Positions 17,801 to 23,595 of a DNA stretch of 35,466 nt are shown in pieces. The notes beneath the pieces are model-generated. The model searched no databases. It had not been told where the DNA came from and saw only the letters and a list, made by a program, of their open reading frames with translations. The translations under genes were made by a program, and so were the position numbers. The DNA comes from Sphaerochaeta sp. (GTDB lineage: Bacteria; Spirochaetota; Spirochaetia; Sphaerochaetales; Sphaerochaetaceae). The stretch's first letter is position 1. Every line of letters starts with the position of its first letter. The DNA is taken from assembly GCA_018399495.1 (NCBI GenBank), contig JAGYOG010000026.1, positions 1-35,466 on the forward strand. The letters run 5' to 3'.

Positions 17801-17925
17801 AGGCTGATGTCAGCCATGAATTCAACATTCAAGCCTGTCAAGGCATAGAGACCGAAGGCGATCAAGGCGATGAGTAGCATTCCGATGACCGCTGGGTGAC
17901 GCACAGCAAAGTGGGAAATCTTCAT
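14857..17925 (-). CDS. RND-family efflux pump inner-membrane protein, 3' end frameshifted
   Basis: A 1022-residue proton-driven pump of the HAE1-like RND family, with a first helix (HPAVIGMLLIALIAFGLYAL), two large periplasmic loops and a second helix set. In the TM4 proton-relay motif GMVVDGSIVMLEQ, Asp401 is kept, but the neighbouring Asp of AcrB-type pumps is Gly402. Near 14890-14900 the sequence CTCTCTTTATC shifts the frame. The open frame ends SLSYQSCTI at 14857, whereas another frame continues naturally as TLFIIPILYYMTERRDHPEE and KTYGVNR to a TGA at 14807-14809. That end overlaps the TolC-type ATG. It begins 9 bases after the membrane fusion gene. The pump body looks intact, but the truncation removes most of the last membrane helix. 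Confidence 0.9.
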   Translation of the reverse strand: MKISHFAVRHPAVIGMLLIALIAFGLYALTGLNVEFMADISLPTVEVLAVYPGAGAEDVERDVSKVLEEHFVTLPDFKSIESTSSGSFSWVTITFRDGVDPYDMLGEIRNRIRQMEADLPDNLEGEPVAIVGSATMLPVMMFSVDAGEDTNHLSSYVEDTLIPRITRIQGVAEAKVTGMQSQEVRVTVRTEDLAARGISMMQVYQVLQYANMRLPVGDALWHGNSANLRYDGSLDSLGQLRDLPVGATEDGTVIRLGHVADITFRAAEMEAYADANQVPRVVVSVTKRNDGNTLSIVREINKVLSEVKEETGGAASFHILSDDSKNIIASLMKVSQSGLLGILMAIFVIFLFLSDPRATITIALSIPLSILFTFIGMRVAGVTINLMSLSGIVVALGMVVDGSIVMLEQVMRLHKEHNISSEESLLRGADLVGSPILASTTTTLAVFIPLSLLSGIVGSILRDVALTLILALVASLLVALVVVPFILRLVLNVPEKERKREPRFSLFLDRLEGGYRKGLAWSLTNRKFILVLALLGLGLVIMAGGILGLTFIPSTDNGDFNIELNFPQGYSLEQTRERALEAQALVSSRIPEIDSIVLFSGQGSGFGFSSPNQASIRVVLVPTKERKRSIHEIINEVQYLLSSTIVDATVNTTNGGFDALVGYISGGGGYGLKLVGDNMELLYETAESLRVKLQEDPEVLVASIDTSYDANILVMDMSHQLMSNLGVNSSEAGLTANLLFQGMEVGNLTNAEGNRYPIRLESDLKHLPITSSTLLSAQVPSSTGELISFASLAELREERAVSRIVRQDREKTVTVSATLVSEDTKGVSSRMQDYLDEYPLPEGVKTASGGLMELIADSIEPMATALAIAVFLVYTVMVIQFERFRQPLIVMASIPFSLIGVVLGLLIFGSSISLISFMALIALGGIVVNNGIILIDAINVLREEHASKGEETLEMLRMSVANGGASRLRPILMTTLTTMLGVIPMALATGEGRPSMSAKLIAGGLLSSTLITLSLSYQSCTI

Positions 17926-17934
17926 CAGCTACCC

Positions 17935-19005
17935 CTACCTGGTTTGCTGGACGGAGACTGTTTGTCCATCCAGTACCGTATGCTGTCCTCCTACGATGAA
18001 GGATGCATCCTTGTACGCTGGGTCGATGGCTGCAAGGAAGTCATTCTCAGCAACGATGGCAAGCTTCTCATAGCGAGCTGTGTTGGTTGTCTCATCATAC
18101 ACATAGAAGCCCCCATCGACCGTACGGTCTTTCTGTCTGAGGAGATATACCCCTTCAATTTGGTTGTAGACAATGTGGATCGTTACGGCCATCCCTGGTA
18201 CAAACGAGCCATCCCGCTCTTGTAGTGTGCTGACTAGTGAGAAGGTGTTTGAAGAGGGATTGATGGAGGGGGAGACTGCCTTGAGTCTTGCCTGGGCTAC
18301 ATGTACCTTGCCCGAGGCATCTGTGCGGCTCACCAGGATTTGCAACTGTTCCTTCTGTGCTTGGATGATGTCAAAATAATAAGAGGGAATCTGTGCCTTT
18401 ACGCTCAAGGCTTCGAGATCGGCTAGCACAGCAATAGGCTGTTGAGAGGAAGCGATATTTCCCTGAGAGACATACTTCTGGATAACCGTTCCGGTTATTG
18501 GAGCCTTTATGGCAGTGTTCTTCATCTGTAATTCGGCCAGTTCCCACTGAGCCCTAGTGGCATCCTTATGAGCCTTTGCTTCCTCATAAGCCTGCTCAGT
18601 GACAGCCTTTGCCTGAAAGAGTTGCTCAACGCGTGTGAAGGTTGTTTGGGCTACTTCTTTTGCTGAGGTTGCTTGTAACAGTTGCTGTTCATAGGGTTCG
18701 CTGTCGATTTGCGCCAGTACCTTGTCTTTTGCTACTCGCTCACCAAGCTCAAATGAAACGGTTTCCAGTTTACCGCTTACCAGAGGAAGGAGAGCAACCA
18801 TGTGGTCGCTCTGGATGTGGGCATTGAGAGAAATGCTTTCTTCCAGCGTCCCATACTCCGCTTTCGCAGTGGTCACTGGAACCGGGGTAGGGGTCTTCTC
18901 TTCAAGGCTCTTACTCGAGAACTGCATGATGCCGAAGATGATCATGGCTGTGCCGAGCAGGAGAATGAAATAGCGAAGAAAGACGAAGAACGAACGTTTT
19001 CCCAA
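17935..19005 (-). CDS. RND efflux membrane fusion protein (HlyD/AcrA-like periplasmic adaptor)
   Basis: A 356-residue adaptor linking the RND pump to an outer-membrane channel. There is one N-terminal hydrophobic segment (RYFILLLGTAMIIFGIMQF), then the split lipoyl-like domain (PLVSGKLETVSFELGERV and later IKAPITGTVIQKYVSQGNIA) around an alpha-helical hairpin (AKEVAQTTFTRVEQLFQAKA). A beta-barrel and membrane-proximal region follow (FVPGMAVTIHIVYNQIEGVY). The start is a TTG at 19005, with GAGGAG just upstream; earlier in-frame codons lack a site. It is first in a three-gene operon with the pump and the broken TolC-type gene. Confidence 0.88.
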   Translation of the reverse strand: MGKRSFFVFLRYFILLLGTAMIIFGIMQFSSKSLEEKTPTPVPVTTAKAEYGTLEESISLNAHIQSDHMVALLPLVSGKLETVSFELGERVAKDKVLAQIDSEPYEQQLLQATSAKEVAQTTFTRVEQLFQAKAVTEQAYEEAKAHKDATRAQWELAELQMKNTAIKAPITGTVIQKYVSQGNIASSQQPIAVLADLEALSVKAQIPSYYFDIIQAQKEQLQILVSRTDASGKVHVAQARLKAVSPSINPSSNTFSLVSTLQERDGSFVPGMAVTIHIVYNQIEGVYLLRQKDRTVDGGFYVYDETTNTARYEKLAIVAENDFLAAIDPAYKDASFIVGGQHTVLDGQTVSVQQTR

Positions 19006-19095
19006 GGTATTTTCTCCTCTATGGATCTGAGCAAAACCTACCATAGCCAAGAGCTGTAATCAATAGACATGCAATGGCCTCTGTACTAGGACACC

Positions 19096-20061
19096 TCAGT
19101 ATTTCCGTGAGAAATCCACCAGATTCTTCATCTTTCGGTCTCCAAGATAGTGACCCATATTCTCAAGGAATAGGGAGAATACTTGGTGTGGGTCGCTTTC
19201 AGAGAACCCGCTTGCGTGTGGTGTAATCAAAACATTCGGAAGTGTCCACAGTGGACTCTCTTCCCCCAGTGGTTCCCTCTGGGTGACATCTAAGCCGGCC
19301 GCAGCGATGTGGCCATTTCTCAGGAATTCAACCAAGGCTTCCTCATCGACAAGCGAGCCTCGAGCAACATTGATTACCATGGAACCCTGCTTCATGAGCA
19401 GGAGCCTGTTCCTGTCCAGCAAGTTCTCTGTATCGGGGGTTGCGGCAGCACAAACCGCCACATAGTCTGCTTGGGGGAGTACCTCATCCAGGGAGTCAGA
19501 GGTGTAGATGGCGTTGACATGAGCGGGAACCTCCATAAGGGTTCTTTTCACTACGATGACACGCATTTCATGAGCTTTTGCCCGTAAAGCTAGGTTTGTT
19601 CCAATATCCCCATAACCGATAATGAGCAGTGTGCTGTCCCACAGGTCTTTTGTAGGCCAATGGCTCTCCCAGAATTTCTGCTTCATCTGGTCATGATAGG
19701 TCAGGAGATTATGATTGAAGGCAATGATCATACCCAGTACATGGTCGGCAATCTGCCTGCCATAGGTTCCTTTTGCATTGGTGAGGATGATATCCTCATG
19801 GACATACAGCGATGTATCTACAAAGGGGGTGACTCCACTGCTCTGTGCCTGGAACCAACGGAGGTTCTTTGCTTCCTTCAGGTCGCTACGCCTTGGTGTC
19901 CCAACAAGGATTTCTGCCTTGGCAAGTTGCTCTACGGTATAGCTGCTTGTTTCAGCAATAGTCAGGGAGACCTGAGGGTAGTGCTCCTTGAGTAGGGTGA
20001 TCTCTGCTTCATCTGGACAGAAATGGGTGCTGATGAGAAAGAGTACTTCAATGGTTCTCAT
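19096..20061 (-). CDS. D-2-hydroxyacid dehydrogenase family protein
   Basis: A 321-residue NAD(P)-dependent dehydrogenase that should interconvert a 2-oxo acid and a D-2-hydroxy acid in the cytoplasm. The nucleotide-binding motif is LLIIGYGDIGTNLA. Catalytic signatures are Arg in INVARGSLVDEEAL, Glu in LDVTQREPLGEES and His in LITPHASGFSESD. The short form with a divergent N-terminal half resembles the glyoxylate/hydroxypyruvate-reductase-like members rather than SerA. AAGGATG precedes the ATG at 20061. A palindrome of the GTATC-N6-GATAC type overlaps its promoter, suggesting repression. It lies 90 bases upstream of the efflux adaptor on the same strand, so read-through is possible. The physiological substrate is unknown. 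Confidence 0.88.
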   Translation of the reverse strand: MRTIEVLFLISTHFCPDEAEITLLKEHYPQVSLTIAETSSYTVEQLAKAEILVGTPRRSDLKEAKNLRWFQAQSSGVTPFVDTSLYVHEDIILTNAKGTYGRQIADHVLGMIIAFNHNLLTYHDQMKQKFWESHWPTKDLWDSTLLIIGYGDIGTNLALRAKAHEMRVIVVKRTLMEVPAHVNAIYTSDSLDEVLPQADYVAVCAAATPDTENLLDRNRLLLMKQGSMVINVARGSLVDEEALVEFLRNGHIAAAGLDVTQREPLGEESPLWTLPNVLITPHASGFSESDPHQVFSLFLENMGHYLGDRKMKNLVDFSRKY

Positions 20062-20079
20062 GGGTCATCCTTGGAATCG

Positions 20080-20122
20080 GTATCAGTTTTGATACAGTAT
20101 CGGTCATAGGGATGGATTGCAA
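20080..20122 (-). promoter_or_regulatory. candidate promoter with palindromic operator of the dehydrogenase gene
   Basis: On the minus strand TTGCAA (20117-20122), 17 bases, TACTGT (20094-20099) form a weak promoter. A palindrome GTATCAGTTTTGATAC (plus-strand 20080-20095) touches the -10 and covers the expected start of transcription, a repressor-like position. It shares the GTATC-N6-GATAC skeleton with 23452-23467 and 26186-26201. Confidence 0.45.
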
Positions 20123-20129
20123 GTATCTT

Positions 20130-21293
20130 TCAATAGAGTGAGGATGTGCTGTTGCGTTTTTCCTTGTATAGATTGACATCAGCCTCACTGATCATGTCCT
20201 CAATACTGGTCTCTTTGTTCCAAACTTTAATTCCAACACTTACCGTAAAGCGTTGTTTGCCAAGCTCTGGGATGATGATATTCCTTACTTCTTTCTGGAT
20301 TATTCGCTTCACACGGTAGGTTTGTGCAGCTTCAGGCTGAGATATGAGTATGGCGAACTCATCACCTCCGTAGCGAAAGCAGAACTGCTCTTGTTCCGAT
20401 GCATAGAGAATGGTCTTGGCAACGGCAACCAATACCTTATCTCCAACCGGATGCCCATACTTATCATTGATATTCTTGAATAGATCAATATCCATCAGCA
20501 GGACTGCATAGGGCCGTTTATACCTAGTTGCTTGGGAATGAAGGTGTCTTATTGCCTTGTTGAAGGCTCGCTTGTTTCCGAGTTTCGTGAGTTCATCAGT
20601 GTTCCCTTTTTCATGGGCAATGAGGATAAGTGTTTCGATAGCGATGCTTGCAATCAAGGTAATCAAGCAAAAACTGATTACGAGGATTCTTGAGATACGT
20701 CTAAGCCGTTCCCATAGAAAATCTGCAGAGTAGTCAACGCCAACAAGCCCTACCATTGTCCCGTCACGAGAATCGATGATCGGGCTGTACCCGGTCAGAA
20801 AGGAGCCCCAACCGGGGGATCTTATTACATCACTGACCATGGATTGTTTTGTCTGAAAAGCTAAGAGCTCTATGGAATTCATCTCATCTGTACTACCATG
20901 AGGAGAGAAAAGGTCCGTATTCGGGTCTTCTCCATCGAGTACATACTCCAGAGTTTGGTCATTAATATATCGTATGGAATAGATGAAAGTAGCGTCTGCT
21001 TTTTGTTTGATTGATTGCATCATCCCGCTGATTTGCTGGTAGTATGCCCACATCTCATCTTCTTCGCTCAATGTTTCTATCTCTGAAAGTTTGCGATATT
21101 GTTCAATATCCATCTCAAGGAAAGAGGAGACAGAATGGGCAATGTCTACAGCTTTTGATTGGGTCTCTTCAGTCAGAACCGTTTTGGTTTGCCTCAGAAC
21201 ATAGAATGCAGGAAAAGACAATGAGATGCCGATGATCAGCAGGAGGATGAGGAAGAGTGTATATTTCCATGACAGGATACGACCGGTTCTCAT
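20130..21293 (-). CDS. membrane GGDEF protein with periplasmic Cache-like sensor (diguanylate cyclase)
   Basis: A 387-residue inner-membrane protein predicted to make cyclic-di-GMP. A helix at about 11-33 (YTLFLILLLIIGISLSFPAF) and a second at about 195-217 enclose a periplasmic sensor with Cache-like ends (SGYSPIIDS-type FLTGYSPIIDSRDGTMVGLV followed by GVDYSA). The cytoplasmic GGDEF domain has MDIDLFKNINDKYGHPVGD and RYGGDEFAIL, with GGDEF at 309-313, so the catalytic site is complete. The upstream product-inhibition motif RxxD is absent. I chose the ATG at 21293; a TTG at 21302 is possible. A good promoter lies upstream. Together with the HD-GYP regulator it gives the window both synthesis and breakdown of cyclic-di-GMP. 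Confidence 0.9.
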   Translation of the reverse strand: MRTGRILSWKYTLFLILLLIIGISLSFPAFYVLRQTKTVLTEETQSKAVDIAHSVSSFLEMDIEQYRKLSEIETLSEEDEMWAYYQQISGMMQSIKQKADATFIYSIRYINDQTLEYVLDGEDPNTDLFSPHGSTDEMNSIELLAFQTKQSMVSDVIRSPGWGSFLTGYSPIIDSRDGTMVGLVGVDYSADFLWERLRRISRILVISFCLITLIASIAIETLILIAHEKGNTDELTKLGNKRAFNKAIRHLHSQATRYKRPYAVLLMDIDLFKNINDKYGHPVGDKVLVAVAKTILYASEQEQFCFRYGGDEFAILISQPEAAQTYRVKRIIQKEVRNIIIPELGKQRFTVSVGIKVWNKETSIEDMISEADVNLYKEKRNSTSSLY

Positions 21294-21346
21294 GGCTTTC
21301 AATTACCTCATTGTTATGGTGGGGAAGAGTATAGGAATCCTTCCTA

Positions 21347-21376
21347 CTTATAGCGTATTGAGTAGGTGATGTCACC
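21347..21376 (-). promoter_or_regulatory. promoter of the GGDEF gene with overlapping inverted repeat
   Basis: On the minus strand GTGACA (21370-21375), 17 bases, TATAAG (21347-21352) is a near-consensus promoter. The inverted repeat GGTGATGTCACC (21365-21376) overlaps the -35, a likely operator position. Confidence 0.5.
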
Positions 21377-21468
21377 CATTGTACGGATAAAATAGGTAAG
21401 AAGCAAGAAAGATTTGCCTCTTGTCAGGTAGAGGAAACAGCCATACCATAATTCACGAGGTACAAAGA

Positions 21469-21981
21469 ATGGAGATGACAAGAGAGGATGCCAGAGAACT
21501 GCTGTCCCGTCCTACTTACCAGCGGTTTCTCAAGGCGTATAATGCAACCTTCAATGTACAAAGCACTTCCCACGAGAAGTTGCTCCAAGAATTTGTGTCA
21601 CTGGTAGCAGAGACGGAACATGAGCTGTTTTGTGACTGGGATCTGGCTTCGATTCTTGCCCATGATACCCTGCAACCCATCTGTGTTGATTTTCTCCGTG
21701 AGAGGGCCAGAGGTGCGAGAATCCTGGGGGCGAAGGTCTCTTCTCTCCTGTATCGCTCCCGCTTGGTGCAGAATGCCTTACGTGAGTGGGCTGATGAACA
21801 GTCTTTCTCCTTGGACGATGAAGCCTTGGCAATGTTTGCCTGGTACTGTCACAGTCGACACCATGACTGGTTCATGGGCTTTGCACCCTATGAGTTCCAT
21901 ATGGGTGGTTATGACTGGAGGGCAGAGATTGCTGCAAAGTGGGCCCTGTTTCTCGAGTATTGTAATCGAGGTGGACATTAG
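21469..21981 (+). CDS. conserved-looking protein of unknown function, 170 aa
   Basis: A soluble, acidic-to-neutral, Trp- and His-rich protein that I do not recognise. Features: helical N-terminus (REDARELLSRPTYQRFLKAY), a central FLRERARGARILGAKVSSL, and a C-terminal cluster AMFAWYCHSRHHDWFMGFAP followed by YEFHMGGYDWR. The last cluster has several His, Asp and Cys residues that could bind a metal, but no known motif is met. No signal peptide or membrane helix. The ATG at 21469 has CGAGG eight bases upstream; the longer frame from 21421 lacks a site. It is divergent from the GGDEF gene and converges on the small lipoprotein gene. Confidence 0.6.
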   Translation: MEMTREDARELLSRPTYQRFLKAYNATFNVQSTSHEKLLQEFVSLVAETEHELFCDWDLASILAHDTLQPICVDFLRERARGARILGAKVSSLLYRSRLVQNALREWADEQSFSLDDEALAMFAWYCHSRHHDWFMGFAPYEFHMGGYDWRAEIAAKWALFLEYCNRGGH

Positions 21982-22014
21982 GGACGAGAGACAAGCAAGA
22001 ATGGCAGCGTTCCC

Positions 22015-22479
22015 TCAGTTTTCCTGTGAGTTTTCAGTAATCACGAGACTCAGTGTCTTTTGGACCATTGCTACGGGAGTATCACCCCCGAGTATTGCCA
22101 ATCGTACTTCCGATGTGCCTACTGGGATAGTACTGGTATCAAGTTCCAGGGTGTTTGTCGAGAGAGTAGTTCCTGGAGAATGTATGGTTAGTTTCTCTCC
22201 ATCCAAGTACCAGCAGAAGGTGGGAGACCGTTCATAATCGGTTGTTTCCACCAAAGCAGTGAAGGAGACTGCTTCTCCTCTTTCAACGGTTACAATATCC
22301 TCTTCAAAGCTTTTTTCAGGCGTGACTTGGATCACCAGTACGCCAAGACTGCCATCAGAGAGTTCAAGCTGGGCCTTCCCGTGCTCTCCAAGTTGCATGA
22401 GTAGGTCACTGCACGAGGAGAGTAGAATCAGCAACAAACTAATAATAATGATGGGAATAATTGCTTTGCTGTTCTTCAT
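22015..22479 (-). CDS. small lipoprotein with Ig-like WYxDG motif
   Basis: A 154-residue predicted lipoprotein. The signal peptide KAIIPIIIISLLLILLSSCS has a lipobox with lipidated Cys23. The mature part holds one beta-rich segment, VERGEAVSFTALVETTDYER then TFCWYLDGEKLTI, resembling the WYVNGE core of the lipoproteins at 26372-30658. GGAGG precedes the ATG at 22479. It starts 8 bases after the barrel gene stop, so the two are one operon reading away from the LuxR-type regulator. It is likely anchored in a membrane, perhaps the outer one, with an adhesive or structural role; that role is inferred. Confidence 0.75.
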   Translation of the reverse strand: MKNSKAIIPIIIISLLLILLSSCSDLLMQLGEHGKAQLELSDGSLGVLVIQVTPEKSFEEDIVTVERGEAVSFTALVETTDYERSPTFCWYLDGEKLTIHSPGTTLSTNTLELDTSTIPVGTSEVRLAILGGDTPVAMVQKTLSLVITENSQEN

Positions 22480-22487
22480 GGCTCCTC

Positions 22488-23387
22488 CTACCAGTTAATC
22501 CGTAAGCCGGCCTCCAGACTCATCAGTACCCCAATAGCTCCCTTTTCAAAGAATGAGGAAATACCTGGGGATGTAACCAGTTGGATACCATCATCAGTAC
22601 CTACCACGAAGGTGGTAGCTACACGGGCAATAGGATCCAAATACAAGGTATAACTCTGTGGTCCTCCAGATTGGGCTGTCCACGTAATGATATGTTGCAT
22701 AATTCCAGCCTCAATGCCGATTGATACCTTGAGAGCAGGATTCACAAAGAGGGGAATGCCGAGACCCAGGGTGGTTCCAATGATATGGAAGGATGAAACC
22801 AAGCTGGTTGAAGATTCTGGCCTCTGGTAGAAGAGAGTGGTATAGGGAAGCAGGGAGTCCGTATTTCTGGAAGAACCAGAAGAGGAGAAATTGATCTGTA
22901 GTTTTCCTCCGAATCCAGTATCATAGGAGTCTCTGCAGAGTCCTAGAGGTAATATGTACTGGCCCCGTATGTCGATAGATGAAGCCCCAAAGGTTTTCTT
23001 TTCTTGCACTGGCTTTTGTGAAGGAACTTGTGCAACTATTGCTTTGGAGAATGCTTCCCACCTGTTATCCGTGGTATTGAACCTGAAAAGAATATCCTTT
23101 CCCCAAGATAATCCATCGCTGGATTGCTGGATTGTGAGAACATCTTCGTTCTTGTTAAAATCCTCGAGTATGATAAGGCTATCACTCGCCTTTGAGGTGA
23201 CCCATATGTTGAGATTCTCATCACTTGTTGTATATCGGAACTGCGTGATATCACTGGAAGTTGGTCGAAACTCGAGATATACCGGCTCTGCTGAAAGCAT
23301 TTGTGAGAAAAGCAGAAGTATGAGCATGCAGAATGCCATTGGTTTTCTGCTGAATGGAGCCGGTTGTGACATGAGGTTCTTGTTCAT
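22488..23387 (-). CDS. predicted exported outer-membrane beta-barrel-like protein
   Basis: A 299-residue exported protein not assigned to a named family. A signal peptide (AFCMLILLLFSQMLSA, cut before EPVYLEF) leads into a beta-rich N-terminal part (WVTSKASDSLIILEDFNKNE) that may bind a partner. From about residue 135 it has alternating hydrophobic strands, ending in an aromatic: GASSIDIRGQYILPLGL, IIGTTLGLGIPLFVNPALKV, IGVLMSLEAGLRINW. That pattern, with a C-terminal Trp, fits a small outer-membrane barrel. I chose the ATG at 23387; a GTG at 23390 is adjacent. No ribosome-binding site is seen; the predicted promoter would give a nearly leaderless message. It is transcribed divergently from the regulator and followed by the small lipoprotein. 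Confidence 0.7.
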   Translation of the reverse strand: MNKNLMSQPAPFSRKPMAFCMLILLLFSQMLSAEPVYLEFRPTSSDITQFRYTTSDENLNIWVTSKASDSLIILEDFNKNEDVLTIQQSSDGLSWGKDILFRFNTTDNRWEAFSKAIVAQVPSQKPVQEKKTFGASSIDIRGQYILPLGLCRDSYDTGFGGKLQINFSSSGSSRNTDSLLPYTTLFYQRPESSTSLVSSFHIIGTTLGLGIPLFVNPALKVSIGIEAGIMQHIITWTAQSGGPQSYTLYLDPIARVATTFVVGTDDGIQLVTSPGISSFFEKGAIGVLMSLEAGLRINW

Positions 23388-23395
23388 CACAAAAC

Positions 23396-23424
23396 ATACT
23401 AGTCTTTAGCAGGGGTATACGCAA
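23396..23424 (-). promoter_or_regulatory. candidate promoter of the barrel/lipoprotein operon
   Basis: On the minus strand TTGCGT (23419-23424), 17 bases, TAGTAT (23396-23401). Transcription would begin about 2 bases before the ATG at 23387, consistent with the missing ribosome-binding site. The palindrome at 23452-23467 is centred about 70 bases upstream, an activator-like distance. Confidence 0.4.
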
Positions 23425-23451
23425 ATACAATGGTGGGGTATGTCATAGAAA

Positions 23452-23467
23452 GTATCGCAAGCGATAC
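23452..23467. promoter_or_regulatory. 16-bp perfect palindrome, left copy (candidate operator)
   Basis: GTATCGCAAGCGATAC is fully self-complementary apart from its central AA. It differs from the copy at 26186-26201 at one base. It sits between the divergent barrel operon and the regulator gene. A run of seven T follows closely (23471-23477), but no plus-strand gene lies upstream to terminate, so an operator is the better reading. Confidence 0.7.
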
Positions 23468-23540
23468 GCATTTTTTTCAATCTACATACTATGAGTGAAA
23501 AAAATATACTTATAGTTATACCTATCGATGAAAAACATGT

Positions 23541-23590
23541 TTGTCTCATGTAATAGGTGTGGTATGATAGCTAGCGAATGCATATGCATT
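23541..23590 (+). promoter_or_regulatory. promoter and leader palindrome of the LuxR-type regulator
   Basis: TTGTCT (23541-23546), 16 bases, TATGAT (23563-23568) is a plausible promoter. A perfect 14-bp palindrome AATGCATATGCATT (23577-23590) lies at the expected transcript start, six bases before the ATG at 23596. It could bind a regulator or shape the leader. Confidence 0.45.
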
Positions 23591-23595
23591 GATCC

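Noticed and set aside
23452-23477. Palindrome followed by seven T as a terminator
   Set aside because: No plus-strand gene lies upstream, and the second copy has no T-run, so a shared operator explains both better.
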